Assembly (NCBI RefSeq): GCF_000379905.1
Contig: NZ_KB904058.1
Span: 193-64,192, forward strand
Origin: Rodentibacter pneumotropicus DSM 21403
Lineage (GTDB): Bacteria > Pseudomonadota > Gammaproteobacteria > Enterobacterales > Pasteurellaceae
DNA: 64,000 nt
Direction of reading: 5' to 3'
The notes below the pieces were generated by a model. That model was given only the letters and a program-made list of their open reading frames with translations, had not been told where the DNA came from and did no database searches. Shown piece by piece: positions 48,785 through 60,457 of this stretch. Each line of letters starts with the position of its first letter. Positions within the stretch are counted from its first letter, which is position 1. A program made the translations under genes and the position numbers.

Positions 48785-49333
48785 ATGACAACATCTGAAA
48801 GCGAACTTAATCAACAACTCAAATCTGCCGGTATCGGTATTAATGCAACAGAACTTCACGGTTTCTTAAGCGGCTTGATTTGTGGTGGTATCAAAGATCA
48901 AAGTTGGCAACCACTCCTCTACCAATTTACTCACGATAATCACGCTTATCCGACCGCACTTTTAGAACGGGTCAATGAGCTTTATCAAACCATTTCCAAA
49001 GCATTAGCAGATGTTGAAAGTTTTTCTTTTGAATTAGGATTAACTGAAAACGAAAACATATTCGCCCGAGCAGACAGTTTATCTGAATGGGCAAATCATT
49101 TTTTACTAGGTTTGGGATTAGCTCAACCTTATTTAGATAAAGAAAAAGGTGAAATCGGCGAAGCCGTTGAGGATTTACATGATATTTGCCAATTAGGATA
49201 TGATGAAGACGACGATGAAGAAGAAATGAGCGAAGCACTTGAAGAAATTATTGAATATGTGCGAACCATCGCAACATTGTTTTACACTCAATTTAATCAA
49301 GCCTCCAACACGAGAAAACCAATACTACACTAA
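48785..49333 (+). CDS. ygfB: UPF0149 family protein YgfB
   Basis: The 182-residue helical, acidic protein (notably a [15 protein letters not shown] stretch near 138-152) belongs to the YgfB/YecA (UPF0149) family. The family signature [12 protein letters not shown] is near residues 23-34. It precedes pepP by 29 bp as in E. coli, forming a small operon. Function is not settled in most species. An exact USS encodes part of the helix near 58-60. Confidence 0.9.
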   Translation: MTTSESELNQQLKSAGIGINATELHGFLSGLICGGIKDQSWQPLLYQFTHDNHAYPTALLERVNELYQTISKALADVESFSFELGLTENENIFARADSLSEWANHFLLGLGLAQPYLDKEKGEIGEAVEDLHDICQLGYDEDDDEEEMSEALEEIIEYVRTIATLFYTQFNQASNTRKPILH

Positions 49334-49362
49334 TTAAAAAACACACATAAAAGGAGAGAAAA

Positions 49363-50658
49363 ATGGATCTTGCGTATATGGCTGAATTGCCTCAACAAGA
49401 ATTTGCGGAACGCCGGAAACAGGTTTTGGAAAAAATGCAGCCTAATTCTGCTTTGTTACTGTTTTCCGAAATTGAAAAACGCCGTAACAACGATTGTACT
49501 TTTCCTTTTCGCCAAGACAGCTATTTTTGGTATTTAACCGGTTTTAATGAACCGAATGCCGCCTTGCTATTGGTGAAAACTGCACAATCCGAAAAAACAA
49601 TCCTCTTTCTTCGACCACGAGATCCTTTACTTGAAACTTGGAATGGACGTCGTTTAGGCATAGAACGGGCCCCTGAAAAACTCAATATAAATGAGGCATA
49701 TTCTATCGATGATTTTAATGCCGTTTTTCCTAAAATTACCGAAAATCTAACCGCACTTTACTATGCACCGGAGCTTCATTTATGGGGGGATAAATTACTT
49801 TCGGAAAGTGCGGTTAATTTTACGGAAATTTTAGATTGGTGCCCTATCATTAGTGAAATGCGCTTGATTAAATCCCCCAATGAAATTCGCTTAATGCAGC
49901 AAGCTGGGCAAATTACCGCCCTGGCTCATATCAAAGCAATGCAAGAAACCCGCCCTAATCGCTTCGAGTATGAAATTGAAAGTGAAATTTTGCATGAATT
50001 TAATCGTCATGGTGCACGTTTTGCTTCTTATAATTCCATTGCTGCCGGAGGCAATAATGCCTGTATTTTACACTACACAGAAAACGATCAACCTTTGAAA
50101 AATGGCGACTTAGTCTTGATTGATGCCGGCTGTGAATTTGCGATGTATGCGGGAGACGTTACACGTACATTTCCTGTAAACGGAAAATTTACCCAAGCTC
50201 AGCGCGATATTTATGAACTCGTCCTAAAAGCACAAAAACGGGCTATTGAATTATTGATCCCGGGTAATTCAATAAAAAAAGCGAATGATGAAGTCATTCG
50301 TATAAAAGTACAGGGTTTGGTTGAGTTAGGTATTTTACGTGGTAATGTAGAGGACCTCATTGAACAGAAAGCCTATCGCCAATTTTATATGCACGGATTA
50401 GGTCATTGGCTCGGGCTGGATGTACACGATGTAGGTGAATATGGCGAAGAACGCAACCGCACTTTAGAAGTTGGCATGGTCATTACGGTAGAGCCCGGTC
50501 TGTATATATCCGAAGATGCCGATGTACCGGAACAATATAAAGGCATTGGGGTACGCATTGAAGATAATTTATTAATGACGGAATACGGCAATAAAATCTT
50601 GACAGCAGCGGTACCGAAAGAGATCGAAGAGATTGAAAAACTGATGGGAAAAAATTGA
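49363..50658 (+). CDS. pepP: Xaa-Pro aminopeptidase
   Basis: PepP is a cytoplasmic dimetal aminopeptidase that removes N-terminal residues preceding proline. The 431-residue protein has the AMP_N domain (about 5-140) and the pita-bread catalytic domain with metal ligands Asp254, Asp265, His348, Glu377 and Glu400, equivalent to E. coli positions shifted by 6. AAGGAGAG precedes ATG 49363. Cotranscribed with ygfB; three exact USS copies lie in or near it. Confidence 0.97.
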   Translation: MDLAYMAELPQQEFAERRKQVLEKMQPNSALLLFSEIEKRRNNDCTFPFRQDSYFWYLTGFNEPNAALLLVKTAQSEKTILFLRPRDPLLETWNGRRLGIERAPEKLNINEAYSIDDFNAVFPKITENLTALYYAPELHLWGDKLLSESAVNFTEILDWCPIISEMRLIKSPNEIRLMQQAGQITALAHIKAMQETRPNRFEYEIESEILHEFNRHGARFASYNSIAAGGNNACILHYTENDQPLKNGDLVLIDAGCEFAMYAGDVTRTFPVNGKFTQAQRDIYELVLKAQKRAIELLIPGNSIKKANDEVIRIKVQGLVELGILRGNVEDLIEQKAYRQFYMHGLGHWLGLDVHDVGEYGEERNRTLEVGMVITVEPGLYISEDADVPEQYKGIGVRIEDNLLMTEYGNKILTAAVPKEIEEIEKLMGKN

Positions 50659-50753
50659 TAATTTCCCAAAATGTGATCCAGAGCAAGTTTCTTTGAGCGG
50701 TAAAATGCTACTATCCTACTGAACAAATAAGTCCATTAGATAAGGAGTCGATT

Positions 50754-51179
50754 ATGTATAAACATGTTTTAGTCGCAGTGGATCTTTCAGATGAAAGTGA
50801 ATTCTTGGTTAAAAAAGCAGCGGGCATTGCCAAACACCATGATGCGAAACTTTCAATTATCCACGTAGATGTAAACTTTTCGGATCTTTATACCGGATTG
50901 ATTGATGTCAATATGTATTCCATGCAGGATCGAATTTCAAGTGAAACCCAAAAAGCATTATTGGAACTCGCAGAGGAAGCCGACTATCCTATTTTGGAAA
51001 AATTGAGCGGTAGTGGTGATCTGGGACAAGTGCTTACCGATGCGATAGAACAATATGATGTTGATTTGTTGGTTACAGGCCATCACCAAGACTTTTGGAG
51101 TAAATTAATGTCTTCAACGCGTCAAGTAATGAATACAATTAAAATTGATATGCTAGTTGTTCCACTTCTTGATGATTGA
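50754..51179 (+). CDS. uspA: Universal stress protein A
   Basis: The 141-residue protein belongs to the UspA subfamily, with the opening [16 protein letters not shown] and the C-terminal [20 protein letters not shown] region. UspA-type proteins protect during stasis and stress and, unlike ATP-binding Usps, lack a clear G-2x-G-9x-G(S/T) motif. TAAGGAG precedes ATG 50754. A lone CRP half site TGTGA (50672-50676) lies upstream. Confidence 0.95.
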   Translation: MYKHVLVAVDLSDESEFLVKKAAGIAKHHDAKLSIIHVDVNFSDLYTGLIDVNMYSMQDRISSETQKALLELAEEADYPILEKLSGSGDLGQVLTDAIEQYDVDLLVTGHHQDFWSKLMSSTRQVMNTIKIDMLVVPLLDD

Positions 51180-51227
51180 GATTGATCAACACTTATTTAT
51201 TTCTAAATTAAAAAATAAATAAATTTT

Positions 51228-51268
51228 AACCGCACTTCTTAAATTGTTTAATGAAGTGCGGTTTTATT
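51228..51268 (+). terminator. Terminator after uspA (inverted USS pair)
   Basis: AACCGCACTTC (51228-51238) pairs with GAAGTGCGGTT (51253-51263); T-rich tail. Both arms are exact USS copies. Confidence 0.85.
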
Positions 51269-51445
51269 TTGAGAGTTTACAGATAATTTTATTTAATGAT
51301 ATTTTTTTCGTAATAAAAACAATGGATTGCTTAAATAACAAACAACATTAGATAATTACAAGCAAAAAGCCTTTTTATAAACTTAAAAAATATGCAAGAA
51401 TAATACGCTTTATTTTTTACTTTAAATTACTTTTACAACGGGTTT

Positions 51446-54073
51446 ATGATGAAAACGACAGCTGAAATTAGACAATCGTTCCTTAATTTCTTTCATAGTA
51501 AAGGACATCAAGTGGTCGCAAGTAGCTCGCTTGTACCTGAAAACGATCCAACTCTACTTTTTACTAATGCGGGGATGAATCAATTTAAAGATGTATTCTT
51601 AGGCTTAGACAAACGCCCTTATTCACGTGCAACAACCGCACAACGTTGTGTGCGTGCCGGCGGTAAACATAATGATTTGGAAAATGTAGGTTATACTGCT
51701 CGCCACCATACTTTTTTTGAAATGTTGGGGAACTTTAGCTTTGGTGATTACTTTAAACATGATGCGATTCGCTTTGCATGGGAGTTTTTAACCTCTCCGC
51801 AATGGCTTGACTTACCAAAGGAAAAATTGTGGGTCACCGTTTATGAAACGGATAATGAGGCTTACGATATTTGGAATAAAGAAGTTGGTGTGCCAACAGA
51901 GCGCATTATTCGAATCGGCGATAACAAAGGCGCACCTTATGCCTCAGACAATTTTTGGGCAATGGGGGATACCGGTCCTTGCGGTCCTTGTACCGAAATC
52001 TTCTATGATCATGGAGATCATATTTGGGGAGGACCTCCGGGATCACCGGAAGAAGACGGAGATCGTTATATAGAAATTTGGAACGTTGTATTCATGCAAT
52101 ACAATCGTTTAGCAGACGGAACAATGGAAAAATTACCACGCCCATCGGTGGACACCGGTATGGGTTTAGAACGCATTGCCGCAGTACTGCAACATGTAAA
52201 TTCAAACTACGATATTGACATTTTTAAAACATTAATCTCAAAAGCTGCGGAAATTGTTGGAACAACCGATCTAACCAATAAGTCATTACGTGTGATTGCT
52301 GATCACATTCGTTCTTGTGCCTACTTAATTGCTGATGGAGTGATCCCATCAAATGAAGGACGCGGTTACGTATTGCGCCGTATTATTCGTCGTGCTGTTC
52401 GTCATGGACATTTACTCGGTGCAAAAGAAACATTTTTCTACAAACTGGTGCCAACTTTAATTGCTGTAATGGCAGAAGCCGGTCAAGATGTCAAAGAGAA
52501 ACAGGCAAATGTTGAAAAATTACTGCGTCTGGAAGAAGAGCAATTTGCTCGTACGTTAGAGCGTGGTTTGACCCTTTTGGATGAAGCTCTTTCTGAAGTG
52601 AAAGACGGGATGCTTTCCGGTGAAGTCGCCTTCAAACTTTATGACACCTATGGTTTCCCATTGGATTTAACCGCAGATGTATGTCGTGAACGTAATATTA
52701 CCATTGATGAAGCCGCGTTTGAGCGGGAGATGGCTGCACAACGTACTCGTGCTCAAGCGGCAAGCCAATTCGGTATAGATTATAATAATGTCATTCGTGT
52801 TGAGGGTGAAACAAAATTTGAAGGCTATACTGAATCAGAATCTATAGCAAAAATAACCGCACTTTTCTACGAAGGCAAATCAGTAGAACAAATTTCAGCA
52901 GGTCAAAGTGCTGTAGTTGTATTAGAAAATACACCATTCTATGCGGAATCAGGTGGTCAAATTGGTGACAGTGGTTATTTAACAATGGAAGATGTTACCT
53001 TTAATGTCAAAGACACCCAAAAATACGGTCAAATATTTGGGCATATTGGTGAGTTAGAACAGGGAACACTCTCTGTTGGTCAAATAGTGAATGCGGTTGT
53101 TGATGTTGAACGTCGCCATCAAACGTCTCTTAATCATTCTGCAACGCACTTATTACATGCTGCATTACGCCAATTATTGGGTACCCATGTTGTACAAAAG
53201 GGTTCTTTAGTTTCAGAAAAAGCATTACGCTTTGATTTCTCACACCCTGAAGCAATCACCAAAGAGCAGTTAGCCGATATAGAACGTCTTGTAAACCAAA
53301 AAATACGAGCAAACTTCCCAATTCAAACAGAAATTATGGAAATTGAAACTGCAAAAGCAAAAGGTGCAATGGCACTATTTGGTGAAAAGTATGCAGATCA
53401 AGTTCGTGTATTAAGCATGGGAGATTTCTCCATTGAACTATGCGGTGGTATTCATGCCAAACGAACAGGTGATATAGGGTTATTTAAAATTACGGTAGAA
53501 ACAGCCGTTGCCGCAGGGATTCGCCGAATTGAAGCAGTAACAGGTGAAAATGCGGTGAATTGGATATTAAAACAACAACGTATTTTGAACCAAAGCGCAG
53601 AATTACTAAAATCCGATGTAAATGCCCTTGTAGATAAAATCCAGCAATATCAGGATAAAACAAAAAAACTAGAAAAAGAACTCCAAGGCTTAAAAGAGAA
53701 AGCGGCAGTGCAAGCCGGTTCTGATTTAGCCAAAAGTGCGGTCAAAATTAACGGTGTTTCAGTCATCCTTCATCAATTAGATGGTATCGAAACAAAATCA
53801 CTACGAGTGATGGTCGATGACTTAAAAAATCAACTAGGTTCAGGTGTTATCGTATTTGCATCAATTTTAGATGAAAAAGTTAATCTTGTTGTTGGTGTCA
53901 CCAATGATTTAACCTCTAAAATAAAAGCCGGTGATCTCGTGAATTTAATGGCTCAACAGGTTGGCGGTAAAGGCGGTGGCCGCCCGGATATGGCTATGGC
54001 CGGAGGCTCCCAACCAGAAAATGTGACACAGGCCTTAACTATTGCACAGAACTGGCTAAACGAAAAGCTGTAG
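51446..54073 (+). CDS. alaS: Alanine--tRNA ligase
   Basis: AlaRS charges tRNA-Ala. The 875-residue protein has the class II catalytic core (about 1-460), the editing domain with zinc ligands HSATH (in [10 protein letters not shown]) and CGGIH, and the C-Ala oligomerisation domain with [15 protein letters not shown] near the C terminus. Two ATGs at 51446 and 51449 are possible. It is followed by csrA, the usual gammaproteobacterial alaS-csrA order. Confidence 0.98.
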   Translation: MMKTTAEIRQSFLNFFHSKGHQVVASSSLVPENDPTLLFTNAGMNQFKDVFLGLDKRPYSRATTAQRCVRAGGKHNDLENVGYTARHHTFFEMLGNFSFGDYFKHDAIRFAWEFLTSPQWLDLPKEKLWVTVYETDNEAYDIWNKEVGVPTERIIRIGDNKGAPYASDNFWAMGDTGPCGPCTEIFYDHGDHIWGGPPGSPEEDGDRYIEIWNVVFMQYNRLADGTMEKLPRPSVDTGMGLERIAAVLQHVNSNYDIDIFKTLISKAAEIVGTTDLTNKSLRVIADHIRSCAYLIADGVIPSNEGRGYVLRRIIRRAVRHGHLLGAKETFFYKLVPTLIAVMAEAGQDVKEKQANVEKLLRLEEEQFARTLERGLTLLDEALSEVKDGMLSGEVAFKLYDTYGFPLDLTADVCRERNITIDEAAFEREMAAQRTRAQAASQFGIDYNNVIRVEGETKFEGYTESESIAKITALFYEGKSVEQISAGQSAVVVLENTPFYAESGGQIGDSGYLTMEDVTFNVKDTQKYGQIFGHIGELEQGTLSVGQIVNAVVDVERRHQTSLNHSATHLLHAALRQLLGTHVVQKGSLVSEKALRFDFSHPEAITKEQLADIERLVNQKIRANFPIQTEIMEIETAKAKGAMALFGEKYADQVRVLSMGDFSIELCGGIHAKRTGDIGLFKITVETAVAAGIRRIEAVTGENAVNWILKQQRILNQSAELLKSDVNALVDKIQQYQDKTKKLEKELQGLKEKAAVQAGSDLAKSAVKINGVSVILHQLDGIETKSLRVMVDDLKNQLGSGVIVFASILDEKVNLVVGVTNDLTSKIKAGDLVNLMAQQVGGKGGGRPDMAMAGGSQPENVTQALTIAQNWLNEKL

Positions 54074-54086
54074 TACAGCCTTGGTT

Positions 54087-54153
54087 GGAGGGATGCCAAC
54101 TTTTCCTTGATAGATAGGGATATCTAATAAATGCAAACTAAGGGGATAAAGGA
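54087..54153 (+). promoter_or_regulatory. GGA-rich csrA leader, candidate CsrA autoregulatory site
   Basis: Five GGA trinucleotides (54087, 54091, 54118, 54144, 54151) lie in the 79-bp alaS-csrA gap; the last overlaps the ribosome-binding region and the start ATG. CsrA binds GGA motifs around its own ribosome-binding site in E. coli. Confidence 0.5.
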
Positions 54154-54344
54154 TGTTAATCTTAACTCGTAAAGTTGGCGAAAGTGTACTTATTGGAGAT
54201 GATATTTCTATCACAGTATTAAGTGTACGTGGAAACCAAATAAAGCTCGGTGTACAAGCACCTAAAGAAATATCTGTTCACCGAGAAGAGATTTACCAAC
54301 AAATTAAAAAAAAGCAAGATGAATCTTCTAATGATTTATCATAA
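54153..54344 (+). CDS. csrA: Carbon storage regulator CsrA
   Basis: The 63-residue CsrA is a dimeric RNA-binding post-transcriptional regulator recognising GGA motifs. The sequence opens [12 protein letters not shown] and includes the RNA-contact residues Leu4, Arg6 and the VHREEIYQ segment (42-49; Arg44). The C-terminal tail after the helix is short and polar. galU starts about 17 bp downstream. Confidence 0.98.
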   Translation: MLILTRKVGESVLIGDDISITVLSVRGNQIKLGVQAPKEISVHREEIYQQIKKKQDESSNDLS

Positions 54345-54361
54345 TTATTATGGACTTTAAT

Positions 54362-55249
54362 ATGAAAGTGATTATTCCAGTTGCCGGTTTAGGCACTCGT
54401 ATGTTACCCGCTACAAAAGCAATTCCAAAAGAAATGCTTACATTAGTAGATAAGCCACTAATTCAATACGTAGTAAATGAATGTATTGCTGCAGGTATTA
54501 AAGAGATTGTACTCGTTACCCATTCATCAAAAAATGCTATAGAGAACCACTTTGATACATCTTTTGAGCTTGAAACAATGTTGGAGAAACGTGTAAAACG
54601 CCAACTTTTAGAGGAAGTACGTTCTATTTGCCCTAAAGATGTTACTCTTATACATGTACGCCAAGGTAATGCAAAAGGTTTGGGGCATGCTGTATTATGT
54701 GGACGCTCCGTTGTCGGTGAGGAGCCTTTTGCGGTTGTTCTACCGGATGTGCTACTTGCTGATTTTAGTGCAAACCAGAAAAAAGAAAATTTATCCGCTA
54801 TGATTAAACGTTTTAATGAAACCCTATCTAGTCAAATCATGGTGGCTCCCGTTGCACAAGAAGAAGTGAATAATTATGGTATTGTTGACTGTGGCAATGT
54901 GGAACTAAAGGATGGGGAAAGTGCTAAAATTGAAAATATTGTTGAAAAACCTTCAGTTGAAAATGCACCGTCTAACCTTGCTGTAGTTGGTCGCTACGTA
55001 TTTTCTTCCGCAATTTGGGATTTATTAGAAAAAACCCCTATTGGTGTAGGTGATGAAATTCAATTAACCGATGCAATTGATATGCTGATCGAAAAAGAAA
55101 CTGTTGAAGCATTCCATATGACAGGTAACTCTTTTGATTGTGGCGATAAAATCGGTTACATGCAAGCTTTTGTTGAATACGGTATTCGACATGAAAAACT
55201 GGGTAAAGATTTTAAGGTATTTATTAAAAATCTTGCAAAAAGCTTATAA
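54362..55249 (+). CDS. galU: UTP--glucose-1-phosphate uridylyltransferase
   Basis: GalU makes UDP-glucose for LOS and exopolysaccharide. The 295-residue protein has the nucleotidyltransferase opening [20 protein letters not shown] with the GLGTR loop, plus KAIPKEML and the [12 protein letters not shown] motif. The frame begins at 54350, but ATG 54362 is chosen because the family starts with MKVIIPVAG and GGA lies 8 bp upstream. Ends with its own terminator. Confidence 0.96.
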   Translation: MKVIIPVAGLGTRMLPATKAIPKEMLTLVDKPLIQYVVNECIAAGIKEIVLVTHSSKNAIENHFDTSFELETMLEKRVKRQLLEEVRSICPKDVTLIHVRQGNAKGLGHAVLCGRSVVGEEPFAVVLPDVLLADFSANQKKENLSAMIKRFNETLSSQIMVAPVAQEEVNNYGIVDCGNVELKDGESAKIENIVEKPSVENAPSNLAVVGRYVFSSAIWDLLEKTPIGVGDEIQLTDAIDMLIEKETVEAFHMTGNSFDCGDKIGYMQAFVEYGIRHEKLGKDFKVFIKNLAKSL

Positions 55250-55262
55250 AAATCACAAGAAA

Positions 55263-55288
55263 AGAGCGGTTAATTTCACCGCTTTTTT
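55263..55288 (+). terminator. Terminator after galU
   Basis: AGCGGT (55265-55270) pairs with ACCGCT (55278-55283), loop TAATTTC, T6 tail. Confidence 0.75.
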
Positions 55289-55512
55289 ATCATCTTAAGA
55301 GTATGAATAGATTTTTCTAATACAGAATAATGATTTCTCAAGCTAATTGAACAGCTCTAATAACACTATTATTTTGCCAATTTCAAATCAAGTATTTTTT
55401 AATTAGTTACCAAAACTTACATTATAAATTTTGTAGAAATTATTTTGCTTTCTTAAAATAAATTATGTTCATCAAAATATAATTGATCTTACTTATAAAT
55501 TTCAAACAATAA
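55289..55512. other. AT-rich intergenic stretch between galU and the alpha operon
   Basis: The gap between the two convergent units is about 306 bp in total. Apart from the galU and rplQ terminators at its ends I see no ORF, RNA gene, USS copy, repeat or recognisable regulatory site. Confidence 0.6.
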
Positions 55513-55539
55513 AAAAAGCCCGCACTTTGCGAGCTTTTT
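55513..55539 (-). terminator. Terminator of the alpha operon
   Basis: AAAAAGC (55513-55519) pairs with GCTTTTT (55533-55539), plus inner CGC/GCG, one C-A mismatch. Located 17 bp after rplQ. Confidence 0.8.
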
Positions 55540-55555
55540 ATTTTTACCCAAAAAT

Positions 55556-55939
55556 TTATTCCGCTGTTGTTTCTACAACTTGCGGGCGTTCAACTAACTC
55601 AATATAAGCCATTGGAGCATTATCACCTGCACGGAAACCACATTTTAAAATACGGGTGTAACCACCTGCACGTTGGGCGAAACGTGGACCTAATTCATTA
55701 AATAGCTTCGCAACAGTATCAATGTTACGCGTACGAGCGAATGCTAAACGACGGTTTGCAACGCTATCTTCTTTTGCTAATGTGATTAACGGCTCAACTA
55801 CACGACGTAATTCTTTAGCTTTAGGTAAAGTTGTCTTAATAATTTCGTGACTAACTAAAGCACTGGCTAAATTACGGAACATCGCTTGGCGATGGCTACT
55901 ATTACGGTTCAGTTGACGACCACTCTTACGATGGCGCAT
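55556..55939 (-). CDS. rplQ: 50S ribosomal protein L17
   Basis: The 127-residue L17 is the last gene of the alpha operon. The opening [18 protein letters not shown] and [19 protein letters not shown] are diagnostic. It lies near the peptide exit tunnel. Follows rpoA by 39 bp. Confidence 0.98.
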   Translation of the reverse strand: MRHRKSGRQLNRNSSHRQAMFRNLASALVSHEIIKTTLPKAKELRRVVEPLITLAKEDSVANRRLAFARTRNIDTVAKLFNELGPRFAQRAGGYTRILKCGFRAGDNAPMAYIELVERPQVVETTAE

Positions 55940-55978
55940 GATATTATCCTTCTCAGAAAAACCTTAATCTATGCCAAA

Positions 55979-56962
55979 TTAGTCTTCAGCAATACTTGCT
56001 GGCGGCCAATTCTCAAGGCGCATACCAAGTGACAAACCACGTGAAGCAAGCACATCCTTAATTTCAGTAAGCGATTTCTTACCAAGATTAGGCGTCTTTA
56101 ATAACTCAACTTCTGTACGTTGTACTAAGTCACCGATATAGTGAATTGTTTCTGCTTTCAAACAGTTAGCAGAACGAACTGTCAACTCTAAATCATCTAC
56201 AGGACGTAATAAAATCGGGTCAAATTCCGGTTTTTCTTCCTTGACCTCAGGTTGACGAACATCACGTAAATCAACGAATGCATCAAGTTGCTCTGCTAAG
56301 ATTGTTGCAGCACGACGAATTGCTTCCTCAGGATCTAACGTACCATTTGTTTCTAAATTAATTACTAATTTATCCAAGTCCGTACGTTGTTCAACACGAG
56401 CAGCCTCAACATTATAAGAAATGCTTTCAACAGGACTATAACAAGCATCAACTAGTAAACGACCAATTGGACGTTCATCTGTCTGAACTCGAGTTGAAGC
56501 TGGAACATATCCTCTGCCACGCTGAACACGAATACGCATACTAATTGAGGCGTTTTCGTCAGTTAAATGACAAATCACATGGTCTTGATTTACAATTTCA
56601 ACATCTCCGTCATGGGAGATATCGGCTGCAACAACAGGGCCAATTCCAGATTTATTTAGTGTCAGAATAACATCATCTTTATTCTGTACTTTGACCGCTA
56701 GACCTTTAAGGTTTAAAAGTACTTCAAGAATATCTTCTTGAACTCCTTCCTTACTACTATACTCATGCAATACTCCTTCGATCTCTACTTCAGTTACAGC
56801 ACAACCCGGCATTGAAGACAGAAGAATACGACGTAATGCATTACCTAGAGTATGACCAAAGCCACGCTCTAACGGTTCAAGGATCACCTTAGCATGTGTT
56901 GAGCTAACCTGCTCAATATCTACTAAACGTGGTTTTAAAAATTCTGTAACAGAACCCTGCAT
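55979..56962 (-). CDS. rpoA: DNA-directed RNA polymerase subunit alpha
   Basis: RpoA (327 residues) nucleates RNA polymerase assembly. The N-terminal dimerisation domain (to about 235) includes [22 protein letters not shown] linker at about 235-248 leads to the C-terminal domain, which binds UP elements and activators; it keeps the 265-type patch (RSANCLKAE) and [22 protein letters not shown]. Lies between rpsD and rplQ. Confidence 0.99.
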   Translation of the reverse strand: MQGSVTEFLKPRLVDIEQVSSTHAKVILEPLERGFGHTLGNALRRILLSSMPGCAVTEVEIEGVLHEYSSKEGVQEDILEVLLNLKGLAVKVQNKDDVILTLNKSGIGPVVAADISHDGDVEIVNQDHVICHLTDENASISMRIRVQRGRGYVPASTRVQTDERPIGRLLVDACYSPVESISYNVEAARVEQRTDLDKLVINLETNGTLDPEEAIRRAATILAEQLDAFVDLRDVRQPEVKEEKPEFDPILLRPVDDLELTVRSANCLKAETIHYIGDLVQRTEVELLKTPNLGKKSLTEIKDVLASRGLSLGMRLENWPPASIAED

Positions 56963-56993
56963 TTTATCCTCTCTTTACTTTTAAGCTTAACTA

Positions 56994-57614
56994 TTATTTC
57001 GAGTAAAGCTCAACGATCAGATGTTCATTAATATCTGCTGATAAATCAGAACGTTCAGGAATACGTTTAAAAACACCTTCCATTTTAGTTGCATCAACTT
57101 CTAACCAAGTTGGTTTCTCTCTTTGTTCTGCTAATTCTAATGATGCTTTAATCCGAGCTTGTTTTTTAGACTTTTCTCTAACAGCCACAACATCATTAAC
57201 TGCAACTTGGAAAGACGGGATATTCACAACACGACCATTTACTACAATCGCTTTATGACTTACTAACTGACGAGCCTCCGCTCGAGTTGCAGCAAATCCC
57301 ATGCGATAAACAACGTTATCTAATCTACCTTCCAATAACACTAATAAGTTTTCACCAGTGTTACCTTTTAAACGGTTCGCCTCTTTATAGTAGTTGCGGA
57401 ACTGACGTTCCAAAATACCATAGATACGACGAACTTTTTGTTTTTCACGTAATTGACTGCCATAGTCAGATAAACGTGGTTTACGAGCACCATGTTGACC
57501 TGGTGCTGTATCAATTTTACATTTTGAATCAATCGCGCGCACACCTGATTTAAGAAATAAATCAGTACCTTCACGACGGCTGAGCTTGAGTTTAGGGCCC
57601 AAATATCTTGCCAT
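56994..57614 (-). CDS. rpsD: 30S ribosomal protein S4
   Basis: The 206-residue S4 is a primary 16S rRNA binder and the translational repressor of the alpha operon. It has the opening [19 protein letters not shown], and the S4 RNA-binding domain at about 94-155 ([23 protein letters not shown]). Its mRNA target is the pseudoknot upstream of rpsM in this window. Confidence 0.99.
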   Translation of the reverse strand: MARYLGPKLKLSRREGTDLFLKSGVRAIDSKCKIDTAPGQHGARKPRLSDYGSQLREKQKVRRIYGILERQFRNYYKEANRLKGNTGENLLVLLEGRLDNVVYRMGFAATRAEARQLVSHKAIVVNGRVVNIPSFQVAVNDVVAVREKSKKQARIKASLELAEQREKPTWLEVDATKMEGVFKRIPERSDLSADINEHLIVELYSK

Positions 57615-57643
57615 TTTCTTTCTCCAACTATCCTATTACGTCA

Positions 57644-58036
<393 letters not shown>

Positions 58037-58045
58037 TTACCCCGA

Positions 58046-58402
58046 CTATTTTTTGATCGGTTTACGAGGACCCTTGCGGGTGCGCGCATTAGTTTTAGTA
58101 CGTTGACCACGTACTGGTAGACTACGACGATGGCGTAAACCACGGTAACAACCTAAGTCTAGAAGACGTTTGATGTTTAGTGTTACTTCACGACGCAAGT
58201 CACCTTCAACGGTAAATTTACCAACTTCGTCACGCAGTTTGTCAATCTGCTCTTCAGACAATTCTCTGATCTTAACATCTTCGGCAATCCCCGTAGCAGC
58301 ACAAATAGCTTTTGAACGAGTTTTACCAATACCATAAATTGCAGTTAAGGCAATTACAGTGTGTTTATGATCAGGAATGTTAATGCCTGCAATACGGGCC
58401 AC
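58046..58402 (-). CDS. rpsM: 30S ribosomal protein S13, GTG start
   Basis: S13 (118 residues) is in the 30S head. It opens [14 protein letters not shown], contains the helix-two-turn-helix region with YGIGKTRS, and ends in a basic tail. The start codon is GTG (58400-58402) inside the S4-binding leader, with GGAG upstream, as in E. coli. First gene of the alpha operon. Confidence 0.98.
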   Translation of the reverse strand: MARIAGINIPDHKHTVIALTAIYGIGKTRSKAICAATGIAEDVKIRELSEEQIDKLRDEVGKFTVEGDLRREVTLNIKRLLDLGCYRGLRHRRSLPVRGQRTKTNARTRKGPRKPIKK

Positions 58403-58482
58403 TATGCACTCCTATATTCTAAATTAATTGGTATTCTGATCTTGAAAAGCCCGTTTTCAGGATACTCAAACAGAATACCAAG
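58400..58482 (-). promoter_or_regulatory. Alpha operon ribosome-binding site (S4-repressed pseudoknot leader)
   Basis: The minus-strand leader of rpsM is nearly identical in its core to the E. coli alpha-operon pseudoknot, including TTTGAGTATCCTGAAAACGG and the following GCTTTTCA. A 9-bp closing helix (GGTATTCTG at 58430-58438 with CAGAATACC at 58471-58479) surrounds it, and the GGAG and GTG start lie at the 3' end. S4 is known to trap the ribosome on this structure. Confidence 0.92.
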
Positions 58483-58500
58483 GATGTAAATGAGTCGGGC

Positions 58501-58529
58501 AGTATAACTGCTCAACTGGTTCTTTGCAA
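58501..58529 (-). promoter_or_regulatory. Internal promoter of the alpha operon
   Basis: Minus strand -35 TTGCAA (58524-58529), 17-bp spacer, -10 TATACT (58501-58506), between rpmJ and the rpsM leader. Confidence 0.7.
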
Positions 58530-58542
58530 GAAAAAATATCAA

Positions 58543-58656
58543 TTAACCTTGACGTTGCTTATGTTTAGGGTCACTACACAATACGCGCACAACCCCTTCA
58601 CGTTTAACAATTTTACAGTTACGACACATTTTCTTTACGGAAGCACGAACTTTCAT
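58543..58656 (-). CDS. rpmJ: 50S ribosomal protein L36 (zinc-ribbon form)
   Basis: A 37-codon gene translated by hand from ATG 58656 to TAA 58543. It opens [19 protein letters not shown] and ends KHKQRQG. Cys11, Cys14, Cys27 and His32 form the zinc ribbon (C+ type). Last gene of the spc operon, directly after secY. Confidence 0.96.
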
Positions 58657-58686
58657 TGCTTATCCTTTTTTACGTTAATTGGACAA

Positions 58687-60012
58687 TTATTGCCCTAACC
58701 CCTTAAGGTTTGCTTTTTTCAATGCAGATTCATATTGAGATGACATTAAGTGACTCTGAACCTGTACAATGAAATCCATAATTACAACGACAACGATTAA
58801 TAGTGATGTTCCACCGAAGTAGAATTTAACATCCCAAGCCGATGTCATTATATAAGGGACCAAACACACAAATGTTACATAAAGACCACCAATTAAAGTT
58901 AAACGGGTCATTACTTTATCAATGTAACGTGATGTTTGCTCACCTGGTCTAATTCCTGGGATAAATGCACCAGATTTTTTTAAGTTATCTGCCGTATCAC
59001 GCGGGTTATATTGCATCCCGGTGTAGAAGAAACTGAAGAAAATAATTGCAATAGCATAAACAAGCAAATATAGAGGTTGACCAGGATTCAACAACATTGA
59101 CAAATTATTTAACCATTCAAATTTATCATTCTGACCAAACCATTGGGTTAATGTAGCTGGGAATAAAATAATGCTAGATGCAAAGATTGCAGGCATTACA
59201 TTTGCCATATTAACTTTAAATGGTAGATGTGTTGAATGTCCACCTAAGATCTGACGACCCTGCTGACGTTTAGCATACTCAATACGAATTCGACGTTGTC
59301 CTCTTTCTACAAAAACAACAAAATAAGTTACCGCAAAAACAATTGCAGCTATCAGTAAAAGAACTAATGGATGCATTTGTCCTTGGCGAGCCTGCTCTAT
59401 TGTTTCTAGAATAGCTGAAGGTAAACCTGCTACGATCCCCCCGAAAACAAGAATCGAAATACCATTACCAATTCCTCTCTCTGTAATTTGTTCACCTAAC
59501 CACATTAAAAATATGGTACCGGTTACTAAACTTACTACTGAGGTAAAATAAAAACTGAATCCAACATTTGGAACCAGCCCAGGTAACATATTTGGTAACC
59601 CCGTAGAAATTGCAACAGCTTGAATAGTAGCAAAGACTACCGTGGCATAACGAGTATACTTGGTAATTTTTCTTTGACCTGCTGCTCCTTCTTTCTTCAA
59701 CTCAGCTAAAGCAGGAGAAACCGTCGCTAGCAATTGAATCACGATAGATGCCGAGATATATGGCATAATACCTAGCGCAAGAATTGAAGCTCGGCTTAAC
59801 GCACCACCAGAGAACATATTAAACATATCAATGATGGTACCTTTTTGTTGTTCAACTAATTGAGCGAGTACGGCTGCATCAATACCAGGAACAGGAATAA
59901 ATGAACCAATACGATAAACGATAAGTGCACCTAAAACAAAAAGCAATCTACTTCTTAGCTCACTTTTACCACTATTGGTACTTCTAGCTTGATAACCTGG
60001 TTGTTTAGCCAT
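58687..60012 (-). CDS. secY: Preprotein translocase subunit SecY
   Basis: SecY (441 residues) is the ten-helix channel of the Sec translocase. It has the plug region after the first helix (about 60-70), the conserved signature [15 protein letters not shown] and the cytoplasmic loop 5 tip Arg region ([15 protein letters not shown]-like). Works with SecE, also in this window. Located 7 bp after rplO in the spc operon. Confidence 0.98.
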   Translation of the reverse strand: MAKQPGYQARSTNSGKSELRSRLLFVLGALIVYRIGSFIPVPGIDAAVLAQLVEQQKGTIIDMFNMFSGGALSRASILALGIMPYISASIVIQLLATVSPALAELKKEGAAGQRKITKYTRYATVVFATIQAVAISTGLPNMLPGLVPNVGFSFYFTSVVSLVTGTIFLMWLGEQITERGIGNGISILVFGGIVAGLPSAILETIEQARQGQMHPLVLLLIAAIVFAVTYFVVFVERGQRRIRIEYAKRQQGRQILGGHSTHLPFKVNMANVMPAIFASSIILFPATLTQWFGQNDKFEWLNNLSMLLNPGQPLYLLVYAIAIIFFSFFYTGMQYNPRDTADNLKKSGAFIPGIRPGEQTSRYIDKVMTRLTLIGGLYVTFVCLVPYIMTSAWDVKFYFGGTSLLIVVVVIMDFIVQVQSHLMSSQYESALKKANLKGLGQ

Positions 60013-60019
60013 TTGCTAA

Positions 60020-60454
60020 TTATTCCTCAATTGAACCGCCAGCAGCTTCAATCGCTGCTTTTGCACCTTTAGTCACACGTAAACCACGGATAACAACTGC
60101 AGATTTCAATTCACCAGCTAAAATAACCTTAGCAAACTGAATATCTTTAGTTAGAATATTTGCAGCTTTTAATGCATCTAAAGTTACCACACCGCCTTCT
60201 ACTTTATCTAAGTCATTCAAACGAACTTCTGCAGTAACTGCAGACTTCATTGAAGTGAAACCAAATTTTGGCAAACGACGGTACAATGGCATTTGACCAC
60301 CTTCAAAACCGCGACGAACCCCGCCACCGGTACGAGATTTCTGCCCCTTATGACCACGTCCACCGGTCTTACCTAGACCAGAACCAATACCACGACCAAG
60401 GCGCTTAGAACTATGTTTTGCCCCCTCAGCCGGAGATAGAGTATTTAAATGCAT
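60020..60454 (-). CDS. rplO: 50S ribosomal protein L15
   Basis: L15 (144 residues) assembles late in the large subunit. The glycine-rich N-terminal extension [20 protein letters not shown] (about 20-39) and the [11 protein letters not shown] motif are diagnostic. Confidence 0.98.
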   Translation of the reverse strand: MHLNTLSPAEGAKHSSKRLGRGIGSGLGKTGGRGHKGQKSRTGGGVRRGFEGGQMPLYRRLPKFGFTSMKSAVTAEVRLNDLDKVEGGVVTLDALKAANILTKDIQFAKVILAGELKSAVVIRGLRVTKGAKAAIEAAGGSIEE

Positions 60455-60457
60455 CTC

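Noticed and set aside
50672-50691. CRP site upstream of uspA
   Set aside because: Only one half (TGTGA) matches; the other half has 2/5 matches, so it is not listed as an operator.
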